Under the pieces are notes generated by a model. The model was not told the DNA's origin, did not search any database, and saw only the letters and a program-made list of their open reading frames with translations. Positions 1-12,824 of a DNA stretch of 64,000 bases are shown in pieces. The DNA is from Sphingopyxis sp. DBS4 (GTDB lineage Bacteria; Pseudomonadota; Alphaproteobacteria; Sphingomonadales; Sphingomonadaceae), in NCBI RefSeq assembly GCF_024628865.1, contig NZ_CP102384.1, positions 445,001 through 509,000 on the forward strand, in the 5' to 3' direction. The position numbers were made by a program, and so were the translations under genes. Numbering within the stretch: position 1 is the first letter of the stretch; each line of letters starts with the position of its first letter.

Positions 1-569
1 TCGAGCAGCGGGGTGTCGATGAAGCCCGGCATCAGCGAACGAACCTTGATGTCGTGCTTGGCGAATTCGATCTCGAGCGCTTCGGTCAGCCCGCGCACCG
101 CGAATTTGGTCGCCGAATAGATCGCGAGCCCGGCGACGCCGTAAAAGCCCGACGCCGAGCCGGTGTTGAGGATCGTCGATCCCGGCGTCGCGCGGAGCAG
201 CGGCAGCGCGCTGTAGATTCCATTGACGACGCCGCCGAAGTTGATCGCGATCAGCCGGTCGGCCTCCTCCGGCGCCATGTCGGCGAACTGGCCGCCGGTT
301 CCGATTCCGGCGTTGTTGAACAGGACGTCGAGCCGTCCGCCGCTGACCGCCGCAAAGGCGTCGAGCGCGGCCGTCCACTGATCGCGGTCGCGCACGTCCA
401 TGATGTGGCGCGACGAGGCGCCCTCGGGCAGCAGCGCCGCGGTCTCGTCGATCCCTCGCGCATTGACGTCGGCGATGCCGACGAACCAGCCTTGCGCTGC
501 GAAATGGCGCGCGGTCGCGCGGCCGATACCCGAACCGCCGCCGGTGATGAAGATCGCCTTTCGTGCCAC
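1..569 (-). CDS. SDR family NAD(P)-dependent oxidoreductase (3' end cut by window)
   Basis: A short-chain dehydrogenase/reductase read on the minus strand; the window edge removes the C-terminus after about 189 residues. The translation begins VARKAIFITGGGSGIGR, so the Rossmann motif TGGGSGIG is at the very N-terminus. NNAG follows near residue 90, and the catalytic YSATK (YxxxK) with an upstream serine near residue 150 completes the active site. The start is GTG, with GGGAGAG about 4 bases upstream. It oxidises or reduces an alcohol/carbonyl substrate with NAD(P); the substrate cannot be told. It diverges from the gene at 681, with a 111-base gap that shows no further feature. Confidence 0.9.
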   Translation of the reverse strand, partial: MARKAIFITGGGSGIGRATARHFAAQGWFVGIADVNARGIDETAALLPEGASSRHIMDVRDRDQWTAALDAFAAVSGGRLDVLFNNAGIGTGGQFADMAPEEADRLIAINFGGVVNGIYSALPLLRATPGSTILNTGSASGFYGVAGLAIYSATKFAVRGLTEALEIEFAKHDIKVRSLMPGFIDTPLL

Positions 570-680
570 GCCCGCTCTCCCTTACATTTATGTCAGCACC
601 AGATGGTGCGAAGCCGGCGGGCGCGTCAAGCCGCAATCGCGGCTTGGCAAGGGGCGGGTGGCGTCGCTATCAGGGCGGCA

Positions 681-1190
681 ATGTTTCGCCTGCGCCTGAT
701 GTTCCTGACCTTGCTGGCCTTTTGCCTCGGCACCGCGCTTCCCGCCGAGGCGGCGGTGACGGTCAGCTTTTACAGCCATGATTTCGGCGACCGCTTTCCG
801 CACGCCTTCATCACGGTCAAGGGCACGCTCGACGGCAGTGGGCAGGCGATCGACAATAATTTCGGCTTCACCGCGAAGAATGTCAGCCCGGCGATCCTGC
901 TCGGGTCGGTGAAGGGCTATGTCCAGACGTCGAAGGACGATTATATCGCCAAGAGCGACCGGCAGTTCAGCGTCACCGTCGACGACGCGACCTATGCGCG
1001 GCTGATCGCCAAGGTTCGCGAATGGCAGGACCGCAAGCAGCCGAGCTATAGCCTGAACAAGGCCAACTGCGTTCATTTCGTGATGGAACTGGCCGAGGTC
1101 GTCGGGCTGAAGGTCAACCGCAAGAGCAAGTTTTTCAAGAAGCCCAAGAGTTTCCTGCTGGAGGTAAAGGGTCTGAATCCGGGGCTTTGA
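681..1190 (+). CDS. Secreted protein, possible permuted papain-like (NlpC/P60-like) fold
   Basis: A 169-residue protein. The N-terminal 23 residues are a signal peptide (hydrophobic core, then PAEA before AVTVSFYSH), so it should be exported. Two conserved-looking blocks stand out: HAFITVKG near residue 44 and NCVHFVMEL near residue 130. A His block before a Cys block is the order seen in permuted NlpC/P60 and LRAT-type papain-like enzymes, so a cell-wall or amide hydrolase is possible; this is inference from two motifs only. A lysine-rich C-terminus follows. The ATG is chosen because the reading frame upstream lacks coding character and runs opposite the SDR gene. The next gene starts 17 bases after its stop. 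Confidence 0.72.
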   Translation: MFRLRLMFLTLLAFCLGTALPAEAAVTVSFYSHDFGDRFPHAFITVKGTLDGSGQAIDNNFGFTAKNVSPAILLGSVKGYVQTSKDDYIAKSDRQFSVTVDDATYARLIAKVREWQDRKQPSYSLNKANCVHFVMELAEVVGLKVNRKSKFFKKPKSFLLEVKGLNPGL

Positions 1191-1207
1191 CGGGGGAGGA
1201 TGCGCAA

Positions 1208-2209
1208 ATGTTGTGGATGATGTTGCTGCTGGCCGCGCAGGCCGGCGCCCCTGCGGATGGAACGGAAGATCCGCTGCATTTCAGACCGGCAACCGACCCC
1301 GGCAGTTGGGTCACGACCGATGATTATCCGATCACGGCGCTGCGCGACACGCATGAAGGCACGACGGGGTTTCGCCTGACGGTCGGTCCCGACGGACTGC
1401 CGCGCCGCTGCGAGGTCACCGCGTCGAGCGGCCATGCCGAGCTCGACGATGCAACGTGCCGGCTGGTCATGCAGCGCGCGAGGTTCGAGACGCAGCGCGA
1501 CGACAAGGGCGTGCGCGTCGGTGGCACCTACGCCAACCGAATCCGCTGGCAGATTCCCGACGATTATCTCGAACGCCTGGCGCAATCGGGTTTCCGGGTC
1601 GACGAGGCGCGCCGCGGATTGCCGCGCGCTCCGCTTCCCGACCCCGCCATGGTGACTCTCGATGCGGCCGCCCATTATCCTCCCGCCGCCCTGGCGGCGC
1701 GGCAGGAAGGCGATGTCGGCATGATGCTGAGCCTCGATGCCGCCGGCAAGGTGATCCGTTGCGCCGTGACCGAGAGCAGCATGGTCAGGGACCTCGATAC
1801 CGCGGCTTGCGCCCTGATGCGGAGCGACGGGCGGTTCGAGCCGGCGCTCGACAGCGCGGGGACGCCGGTCAAATCGGAGGTTCCGGCCGTGTTCAGCTGG
1901 GTCTTGCCGCGGACAGCGGGCGCGACGGCCGAACCCGCGCACCGGAAATTCCCGCTGTCGAGCCCGATGGCGGCGACGATGACTATTGTCGTCGGTGCGG
2001 ACGGCATCGCCAGGGATTGCAAATTTTCGGCGACCGGGCTTCCGGTGGGCCTGCCGCTGGAGGGCAATCCCTGTGATATGTTCGGCGGGAGCGTTCGCTA
2101 CATCCCCTTCACCGATGCCGCCGGCAAGCCGGTCACGCGCCGCGTGACGATGCGGGCGGAAACGATCGTCGAGCCCGAGCCCGGCCGCGGCAGCTCGGTG
2201 GAACCATAA
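1208..2209 (+). CDS. Protein with three TonB C-terminal-like repeats
   Basis: A 333-residue protein with a short hydrophobic N-terminus (MLWMMLLLAAQAGA) that is probably a signal peptide. Three similar segments, roughly residues 40-115, 140-220 and 235-320, each carry the TonB_C pattern of a beta strand, a 'xxGxVxxCxV' turn (GLPRRCEV, GKVIRCAV, GIARDCKF), a Cys-containing helix and a final strand. Such domains normally contact TonB-dependent receptors, but there is no proline-rich linker or ExbB-anchoring helix, so this is a periplasmic TonB_C-repeat protein of unknown role rather than TonB itself. ATG at 1208 is preferred over an upstream TTG because GGGGGAGGA lies 7 bases before it. It follows the papain-like gene closely and is probably co-transcribed. 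Confidence 0.75.
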   Translation: MLWMMLLLAAQAGAPADGTEDPLHFRPATDPGSWVTTDDYPITALRDTHEGTTGFRLTVGPDGLPRRCEVTASSGHAELDDATCRLVMQRARFETQRDDKGVRVGGTYANRIRWQIPDDYLERLAQSGFRVDEARRGLPRAPLPDPAMVTLDAAAHYPPAALAARQEGDVGMMLSLDAAGKVIRCAVTESSMVRDLDTAACALMRSDGRFEPALDSAGTPVKSEVPAVFSWVLPRTAGATAEPAHRKFPLSSPMAATMTIVVGADGIARDCKFSATGLPVGLPLEGNPCDMFGGSVRYIPFTDAAGKPVTRRVTMRAETIVEPEPGRGSSVEP

Positions 2210-2297
2210 GCAAAGTCTGGACGCCGCGCCCGTTTCACCCTATGTTCAGGCATCGGGATGCAATGATCTGCGCTCCCGATCTTTGGAGGGGCGATTC

Positions 2298-2570
2298 TTG
2301 CGGCTGTTGCTGACCCTTTTGGCGTTGCTGACCGGTTTTGCTACGGCAGACCGGGCCGTTGCCGCGCCCGCCGTTCCGATGGCGATGGGGTCGCTGGTGT
2401 TGCTCGCCGAAAGCGCGGGCAAGGCCGACGCCGGCGACAGCGACCGTCGCCCTGCCGCCACGACGCCCACGCGCCGCGCGAGCAGCGGTCCCAGCACCGG
2501 CAAGCCGCGCAAGGCGCCGCCGCCGCATCTGCCCGGCCTGCTGACCGGCGTCGATCGCGCCCTCGAATAG
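2298..2570 (+). CDS. Small hypothetical exported protein upstream of secA
   Basis: A 90-residue ORF starting at TTG, with GGAGGGG six bases upstream. The first 23 residues ([23 protein letters not shown]) look like a signal peptide. The remainder is Ala/Pro/Arg-rich, low in complexity, and ends [17 protein letters not shown]. No family is recognised. It lies 118 bases before secA on the same strand. In some bacteria a small secreted sensor gene (secM-type) precedes secA, but no arrest motif is visible, so that comparison is only positional. The TTG start and composition leave real doubt that it is expressed. Confidence 0.5.
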   Translation: MRLLLTLLALLTGFATADRAVAAPAVPMAMGSLVLLAESAGKADAGDSDRRPAATTPTRRASSGPSTGKPRKAPPPHLPGLLTGVDRALE

Positions 2571-2688
2571 CCTTTTCCGCCGCCGCCCTTGTCCTGGGCC
2601 GCTTCCCTGCGCGCGCGCGGGGATTTTCTTTATAGACCGCGCGGCGCCCATGCCGCCCCGATCGCATCGAAATCCAAGGAAATTCATT

Positions 2689-5424
<2,736 letters not shown>

Positions 5425-5441
5425 CGGATTCGTACCTGATT

Positions 5442-5524
5442 CGTCATTGCGAGCGGCGAAGCCGCGCGGCAATCCAGGGTAGGCGCAAACCGCCCTGGAT
5501 TGCTTCGCTTCGCTCGCAATGACG
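5442..5524. repeat. REP-like palindromic repeat, family A copy 1
   Basis: Inverted repeat whose outer arms read CGTCATTGCGAGCG and CGCTCGCAATGACG, and whose inner arms read CAATCCAGGG and CCCTGGATTG. The same element recurs at 17565-17640 and 30029-30113, always between genes. Here it follows secA, where it could also act as a terminator or mRNA stabiliser. Confidence 0.9.
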
Positions 5525-5555
5525 GAGTGCATGGGCGCACCGGAAGGGAACAATC

Positions 5556-6290
5556 ATGACCAGCCTCGCCGCTTTCTTCGGCCTGACCGCCCTGCTCTAT
5601 GCCGCGGTCGGGTTCGGCGGCGGGTCGACCTATACCGCGCTGCTGCTGCTCGGCGGCGTCGCGGTCGGGCTGGTTCCGGCGATCAGCCTTGCGTGCAACG
5701 TCATCGTCGTTACCGGCGGGACGATCCGCTTCGCGCGCGCCGGGGTGATGCCGTGGGCGAAGGCGCTGCCGCTGATCGCAGTCGCGGCACCGCTTGCCTT
5801 TCTCGGCGGGCTGACCCCGGTCAAGCAGGGGCTGCTCGTCCTGCTCCTCGGCCTGTCGCTGCTCGCCTCCGCGCTGGCGCTGATGTTCCAGCCGCAGGCG
5901 GCGAAGCCCGTCGCGCTTCCTGCAAAGCTGTTGCTGCCGATCGCGGCGGGGATTGGCTATTTGGCTGGTGTCGTCGGCATCGGCGGCGGTATCTTCCTCG
6001 CGCCGATCCTCCACCTCATCCGCTGGGCCGAGGCGCGCTCGGTCGCCGCGACCGCGAGCCTGTTCATCCTCGTCAACAGCCTGTTCGGGCTGACCGGCCA
6101 GCTCATCAAGGGCAAGGGCGGGGCGATGCTTCACGCGGTTGCGGGGCACTGGCCGCTGCTGGTCGCGGTGCTGATCGGTGGTGCGATCGGCACGCAGCTT
6201 GCGGTCCGCGCCGGCGGCGCGACCCTGATCCGGCGGCTGACCGCGCTGCTCGTCGGGTTCGTGGGGGTGCGGCTGTTGTTCGGGTTTTGA
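5556..6290 (+). CDS. TauE/SafE family sulfite exporter-like permease
   Basis: A 244-residue integral membrane protein with about eight hydrophobic segments. It has the two-fold TauE/SafE architecture: a glycine-rich GFGGGSTYTALLLLGG in the first half and the matching GVVGIGGGIFLAPILHL in the second. Members export or import organosulfur compounds or anions across the inner membrane; the substrate is not predictable. The start ATG has GGAAGGG eight bases upstream. It follows secA but is separated by the repeat, so it probably has its own promoter. The 191 bases to the next gene show no further gene. Confidence 0.9.
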   Translation: MTSLAAFFGLTALLYAAVGFGGGSTYTALLLLGGVAVGLVPAISLACNVIVVTGGTIRFARAGVMPWAKALPLIAVAAPLAFLGGLTPVKQGLLVLLLGLSLLASALALMFQPQAAKPVALPAKLLLPIAAGIGYLAGVVGIGGGIFLAPILHLIRWAEARSVAATASLFILVNSLFGLTGQLIKGKGGAMLHAVAGHWPLLVAVLIGGAIGTQLAVRAGGATLIRRLTALLVGFVGVRLLFGF

Positions 6291-6481
6291 ACTTTCATCT
6301 CGGCGCGACGAGCCGGGGTGGGCTCATTATTTTCAATGTTCTAGGGCTCTTGCCTTCCCGCGCGGCGGTGCTAGCATCCTCTCCATAAGCTTGACGGCCG
6401 CGTAGCCAGACAAGCGACGCAGCAGGCAGGAATGAAGGGGCCGCGCACGCCCGGATCATCGCGCGCGGCCGGACCGTTGGC

Positions 6482-7936
6482 ATGTTGCGTGGAAAGGGCT
6501 GGGGCATTTCCTTCTTCGACGAGATGACGGGCCATGCGGACGCCGGACAGGCGGGCGAGGTCCGATCGCCCTACCGCGACTATCACGACTGGTTCGCCAA
6601 CGAGGACGCGGCGCGCATCCAGCGCAAGACGCAGCAGGCCGAGGCCTTTTTCCGCACTACCGGCATCACCTTCAACGTTTATGGACAGGATGAGGCCGAC
6701 GAGCGGCTGATCCCCTTCGACGTCGTGCCGCGCATCATCTCGGCGGGCGAATGGCGGCGGCTGTCGCGCGGGATCGAGCAAAGGGTGCGGGCGCTCAACG
6801 CCTTCCTCCACGACATTTATCACCGGCAGGAGATTTTGCGCGCCGGGCGCGTGCCGACCGAACTGATCGCGCGCAACGAGGCGTTTCTGCCGATGATGAT
6901 GGGGATGGACCCGCCGGGCGGCGTCTATACCCATATCAGCGGCATCGACATCGTGCGCACCGGCGCCGACGAATTTTATGTGCTCGAGGATAATGCCCGC
7001 ACCCCGTCGGGCGTCTCCTACATGCTCGAAAACCGCGAGACGATGCTCCAGATGTTCCCCGAGCTGTTCGCGCGGATTTCGGTGCGCGAGGTGAGCGATT
7101 ATCCGCTCAACCTGCTCAAATCGCTGTCGGCCTGCGCGCCGCCGCTATGCGCGGGCACGCCCACGGTCGCGGTGCTGACCCCCGGCATCCACAACAGCGC
7201 CTATTTCGAGCACAGCTTCCTCGCCGACCAGATGGGCGCCGAACTGGTCGAGGGGCATGATCTGCGCGTCGTCGCCGGGCGCGTGCAGATGCGGACGACG
7301 CAGGGCTATCGTCCGATCGACGTTCTCTATCGCCGCGTCGACGACGATTTCCTCGACCCGCTCAATTTCCGGCCCGACTCGCTGCTCGGCGTGCCCGGCA
7401 TCTGGGACGTCTATCGCGCCGGCGGCATCACCATCGCCAATGCGCCGGGGACGGGGATCGCCGACGACAAGGCGCTCTACAGCTATATGCCCGACATCAT
7501 CGAATTTTATACGGGCGAGAAAGCGCTGCTCCCCAATGTGCCGACGTGGCGCTGTTCGGACGTGGAGCATCTCAAGGAAGTACTCGACCGATTGCCCGAA
7601 CTGGTGGTGAAGGAAGTGCATGGTTCGGGCGGCTATGGGATGCTCGTCGGGCCGACCGCGAGCAAGAAGGAGATCGCCGCGTTCCGAGGGAAGCTGGAGG
7701 CCAACCCGGCGAACTATATCGCGCAGCCGACGCTGTCGCTGTCGACCGGGCCGATCTTCACCAGGGCGGGGCTGGCACCGCGCCACGTCGACCTGCGTCC
7801 CTTCGTGCTGATGTCGCCGCAGGGGATCATCATCACGCCAGGCGGGCTGATGCGCGTCGCGATGACCCGGGGATCGCTGGTGGTCAATTCGAGCCAGGGC
7901 GGCGGGACCAAGGATACCTGGGTGCTGGAGGATTGA
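6482..7936 (+). CDS. Circularly permuted type 2 ATP-grasp protein (DUF404/DUF407), Anbu operon
   Basis: A 484-residue cytoplasmic enzyme. The family is a permuted ATP-grasp ligase expected to form peptide-like amide bonds. Recognisable blocks are FFDEM near the N-terminus, YVLEDNARTPSGVSYMLENR near residues 165-185, the Asp/Glu-rich VDVLYRRVDDDFLDP stretch near 280, VVKEVHGSGGYGMLVGP near 378-394, and the C-terminal NSSQGGGTKDTWVLED typical of the family. It is the first gene of the four-gene Anbu peptidase cluster, with an alpha-E protein, a transglutaminase and Anbu downstream. The start at 6482 lacks a strong ribosome site but gives the usual family length; an ATG at 6524 is the alternative. 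Confidence 0.93.
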   Translation: MLRGKGWGISFFDEMTGHADAGQAGEVRSPYRDYHDWFANEDAARIQRKTQQAEAFFRTTGITFNVYGQDEADERLIPFDVVPRIISAGEWRRLSRGIEQRVRALNAFLHDIYHRQEILRAGRVPTELIARNEAFLPMMMGMDPPGGVYTHISGIDIVRTGADEFYVLEDNARTPSGVSYMLENRETMLQMFPELFARISVREVSDYPLNLLKSLSACAPPLCAGTPTVAVLTPGIHNSAYFEHSFLADQMGAELVEGHDLRVVAGRVQMRTTQGYRPIDVLYRRVDDDFLDPLNFRPDSLLGVPGIWDVYRAGGITIANAPGTGIADDKALYSYMPDIIEFYTGEKALLPNVPTWRCSDVEHLKEVLDRLPELVVKEVHGSGGYGMLVGPTASKKEIAAFRGKLEANPANYIAQPTLSLSTGPIFTRAGLAPRHVDLRPFVLMSPQGIIITPGGLMRVAMTRGSLVVNSSQGGGTKDTWVLED

Positions 7937-7970
7937 TGGGGATGGCGGTCATCTCGCATGCGCGCTGTGC

Positions 7971-8121
7971 CCCCCTCCCGCAGGCGGGAGGGGCAGCGAG
8001 ACTTGCGAGCTTGCTCGCTAGTCGCAGCGGGGTGGGCAGTGTCGCACCGCCGCTTGCCCACCCCGCTGCGGCTAGGCAGCAAGCTGCCAAGCCTCGCTGC
8101 CCCTCCCGCTTGCGAGAGGGG
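7971..8121. repeat. Compound palindromic repeat (family B) between ATP-grasp and alpha-E genes
   Basis: Nested inverted repeats. CCCCTCCCGCAGGCGGGAGG forms a local hairpin, and the outer part GGGGCAGCGAG pairs with CTCGCTGCCCC near 8092. An inner CGCAGCGGGGTGGGCA pairs with TGCCCACCCCGCTGCG near 8055. The same CCCTCCCGC hairpin occurs at 10656, 10735 and 14325. It sits inside the Anbu operon, so partial termination or differential mRNA stability is possible. Confidence 0.85.
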
Positions 8122-8135
8122 ATGGAGGCGCGCCC

Positions 8136-9080
8136 ATGCTAGGCAAGACCGCCGGCAGCCTCTACTGGATGGCGCGCTATCTGGAGCGGAGCGAGAACAA
8201 CGCCCGCCTGATCGACGCGGGATTCCGCATCGCGCTGACGCGGTCGAACACCGCCAAGGCCGAATGGCGGTCGGTGCTGGTGACCGCGGGGCAGGACGTG
8301 CGGTTCGGGCAGGTGCATGGCGATGACTATGCCTCGCAACGCGTCGTCGACTTCATGCTACGCGACCCGGCCAATCCGTCGAGCATCCTGTCGGTCATCA
8401 AGCAGGCGCGCGACAACGCCCGCACCGCGCGCACCCACTTGACCCGCGAGGTGTGGGAAGCGGTCAATACGAGCTGGATGACGTTGGGCGCGCTCTTGAA
8501 GCGACAGGTGCGTGAGGATGATCTGCCCGACGTGCTCGCCGCGATCCGGCGCCAGAACGGGCAGGTACGCGGGGCGCTGAACGGGACGATGCTGCGTAAC
8601 GACGGCTTTCACTTCGCGCAGCTCGGCACCTTCCTCGAGCGCGCCGACAACATCGCGCGCATCCTCGACGTCAAATATTATCTGCTGTTGCCGTCGGTCG
8701 CGCATATCGGCGGCTCGATCGACAATGTGCAGTGGGAGACGATCCTGCGCTCGGTGTCGGCGCACCGCGCCTATCGCTGGCTTTATGGGGCGGAGATCAG
8801 CGCGCTGAAGATCGCCGAATTCCTGATCCTCTATCGCCAGCTTCCGCGCAGCCTGGCCTTTTGCTGCGAGCGGGTGGAGGAGCATCTGGGGCGGATCCAG
8901 CAAGGCTATGACGAAGAGACCGAGGCGGGACGGATGGCCGCGGCGCTGTGCCGCGACCGGCTGTCGGCGCCGATCCAGGCGATCTTCGACGGCGGGCTGC
9001 ACGAATATCTGAGCGGCTTCCTCGGCGCCACCGGAGCGCTCGCGCGCCAGGTCGAGCGCGATTACCGGTTCGTGGAGTGA
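8136..9080 (+). CDS. Alpha-E domain-containing protein (DUF403), Anbu operon
   Basis: A 314-residue, all-helical protein of the alpha-E family, always found next to the permuted ATP-grasp. The N-terminal MLGKTAGSLYWMARYLERSENNARL and the central GTFLERADNIARILDVKYY are family signatures with conserved Glu/Arg pairs. Its biochemical role is not established; family context suggests it works with the ATP-grasp in making or modifying a peptide. It follows the ATP-grasp gene after an unusually long 199-base spacer filled by a palindromic repeat, and lies only two bases before the transglutaminase gene, so the last three genes look tightly coupled. Confidence 0.93.
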   Translation: MLGKTAGSLYWMARYLERSENNARLIDAGFRIALTRSNTAKAEWRSVLVTAGQDVRFGQVHGDDYASQRVVDFMLRDPANPSSILSVIKQARDNARTARTHLTREVWEAVNTSWMTLGALLKRQVREDDLPDVLAAIRRQNGQVRGALNGTMLRNDGFHFAQLGTFLERADNIARILDVKYYLLLPSVAHIGGSIDNVQWETILRSVSAHRAYRWLYGAEISALKIAEFLILYRQLPRSLAFCCERVEEHLGRIQQGYDEETEAGRMAAALCRDRLSAPIQAIFDGGLHEYLSGFLGATGALARQVERDYRFVE

Positions 9081-9082
9081 CG

Positions 9083-9886
9083 ATGCGACTGCGCGTAGAT
9101 CATAGCACCCATTATCAATTCGACGGTCATGTCGCCTATGCGCTCCAGCAGCTTCGCCTGACGCCGAAGGAGCGGCCGGGACAGCAGCTCATCCACGGCT
9201 GGACGATCGCGATCGAAGGAGGCGAGCGGCAGCTTCATTATGCCGATCATCACGGCAATGGCGTCGATCTGGTGTCGGTCGAGGGCGGCGTGCGCGAACT
9301 GACGATCCGTTGCACCGGCGAGGTCGAGCTGGTGACGTGGGACGGGGTGATCGGGCCGCATCGCGGCGTGATGCCGCTGTGGACCTTCCTTCGCCCGACC
9401 CCGCTGACGCGCGCGGGACGCGGGGTGCGCGCGCTGACGGCACAACTGGGGCGCGATTTCGCGTCGGATATCGAACGCGCCCATGCGCTGTCGGTGCTGA
9501 TCCTCGGCAAATTGCCCTGGCGCACCGGGGTCACCGATGCCGAGACGACTGCCGAGCAGGCGCTGGCGGGCGAGGGCGGCGTCTGCCAGGATCACAGTCA
9601 TATCTTCATCGCCGCGATGCGCCATCTCGGTCACCCGGCGCGCTATGTCTCGGGCTATCTGATGATGAACGACCGCACGCAGCAGGATGCAACCCACGCC
9701 TGGGCCGAGGCCTATTTCGAGCATATCGGCTGGATCGGCTTCGACGTGAGCAACGGCCATTCGCCCGACCAGCGCTATATCCGCGTCGCCACGGGGCTCG
9801 ATTATCGCGATGCCGCCCCGGTTCGCGGCATGCGCTATGGCGCGGCGGAGGAAAATCTGGTTGTCCAGTTGCAGGTCCAGCAATAA
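9083..9886 (+). CDS. Transglutaminase-like cysteine protease, Anbu operon
   Basis: A 267-residue protein. It has the N-terminal beta domain typical of bacterial transglutaminase-like proteins (MRLRVDHSTHYQFD...), followed by the catalytic core. The triad can be read directly: Cys168 in GGVCQDHSH, His205 in DATHAWAEAYF and Asp221 in WIGFDVSNG. Members hydrolyse or cross-link peptide amide bonds. The ATG is two bases after the alpha-E stop, consistent with translational coupling; the longer frame starting at 8948 overlaps alpha-E and is not supported. No signal peptide is visible, so it should act in the cytoplasm with the other products of this cluster. Confidence 0.93.
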   Translation: MRLRVDHSTHYQFDGHVAYALQQLRLTPKERPGQQLIHGWTIAIEGGERQLHYADHHGNGVDLVSVEGGVRELTIRCTGEVELVTWDGVIGPHRGVMPLWTFLRPTPLTRAGRGVRALTAQLGRDFASDIERAHALSVLILGKLPWRTGVTDAETTAEQALAGEGGVCQDHSHIFIAAMRHLGHPARYVSGYLMMNDRTQQDATHAWAEAYFEHIGWIGFDVSNGHSPDQRYIRVATGLDYRDAAPVRGMRYGAAEENLVVQLQVQQ

Positions 9887-9921
9887 GCGGACGGGAACCG
9901 GGCGGGGGAAAACGGGATTCG

Positions 9922-10653
9922 ATGACTTATTGCGTTGGTATGCGGCTCAACAAGGGGCTGGTGTTCATGTCGGACACCCGCACCAATGCGGGCGTCGACG
10001 ACATTTCGCAGGTCCGCAAGATGCGAAGCTGGCATGTGCCGGGCGAGCGGGTCATCACGCTGATGTCGGCGGGCAATCTCGCGACGACGCAGGCGGTGGT
10101 CAGCCTGCTCGACGAGCGCACCAAGGCGCCCGAAGACCGGCATCCGTCGATCCTCGCCGCACCGTCGATGTTCCAGGTCGCGACGATCATCGGCGAGACG
10201 CTGCGCGGCATCGTCACCCGCTACGGCGTCGAGGGGCCGGCGGCGGAATCGATCTTCCGTGCCTCGCTGATCGTCGGCGGCCAGATCAAGGGCAGCGAGC
10301 CGCGCCTGTTCATGATCTATCCCGAGGGGAATTTCATCGAATCGGGCGAGGACAATCCCTTCTTCCAGATCGGCGAAACCAAATATGGGCGGCCGATGAT
10401 CGTGCGCTCCTACGATCCGGTGATGTCGTTCGAGGATGCGGTGAAATTGCTGTGTGTCTCGTTCGATTCGACGATTCAGGCGAACGCCGGGGTCGATCTG
10501 CCGATCGACCTCAAGGTCCACGAGCGCGACGATTTCGTAAGCGTTCGCGAACGGCGGTTCAAGCGCGACGACCCCTATTATCAGAGCGTCGCCGACGGCT
10601 GGGCCGAAGCGCTGGGGATCGCGCTGGCGGAACTGCCGGACTTTCATTTCTAG
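9922..10653 (+). CDS. Anbu (ancestral beta-subunit) proteasome-type peptidase
   Basis: A 243-residue proteasome-fold Ntn hydrolase. The start MTYCVGMRLNKGLVFMSDTR would expose Thr2 as the N-terminal nucleophile after Met removal. The Asp/Arg in SDTRTNAG and the glycine-rich SLIVGGQIKG fit the beta-subunit fold. Known Anbu proteins form open lock-washer rings rather than closed 20S barrels and have little known proteolytic activity. It ends the cluster of ATP-grasp, alpha-E and transglutaminase genes, 35 bases after the transglutaminase. The order matches published Anbu loci (recalled, not checked). It is followed by strong hairpins before the convergent acs gene. Confidence 0.93.
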   Translation: MTYCVGMRLNKGLVFMSDTRTNAGVDDISQVRKMRSWHVPGERVITLMSAGNLATTQAVVSLLDERTKAPEDRHPSILAAPSMFQVATIIGETLRGIVTRYGVEGPAAESIFRASLIVGGQIKGSEPRLFMIYPEGNFIESGEDNPFFQIGETKYGRPMIVRSYDPVMSFEDAVKLLCVSFDSTIQANAGVDLPIDLKVHERDDFVSVRERRFKRDDPYYQSVADGWAEALGIALAELPDFHF

Positions 10654-10655
10654 GT

Positions 10656-10756
10656 CCCCCTCCCGCTTGCGGGAGGGGTTAGGGGAGGGCGTGTAGCTCT
10701 TCCGCCCCTTGACTTAAAACAGGCCCTCCCCCGACCCCTCCCGCAAGCGGGAGGGG
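10656..10756. terminator. Double-hairpin terminator-like repeat between anbu and acs
   Basis: Two copies of the CCCCTCCCGC-loop-GCGGGAGGGG hairpin (10656-10678 and 10735-10756). They are also inverted relative to each other through GGGGAGGGC and GCCCTCCCC, so the whole 100 bases can fold into one large structure. Its position between the 3' ends of two convergent genes fits a bidirectional terminator. There is no T-run, so factor-independent termination is not certain. Confidence 0.75.
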
Positions 10757-10760
10757 AGCA

Positions 10761-12728
<1,968 letters not shown>

Positions 12729-12824
12729 GGCGACTCTCCCAATGGGCTTTGCTTTGCTCGCTTGAGTCGATAACCCGCGAGCCGCAAACTGCAAGGCGCG
12801 AAGGCGCCGAAGAAGGGACATGCT

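Noticed and set aside
7971..10756. Repeated CCCTCCCGC hairpins considered as a CRISPR-like or riboswitch array
   Set aside because: Copies are irregularly spaced, differ in length and lie between genes; there are no unique spacers of constant size and no cas genes.
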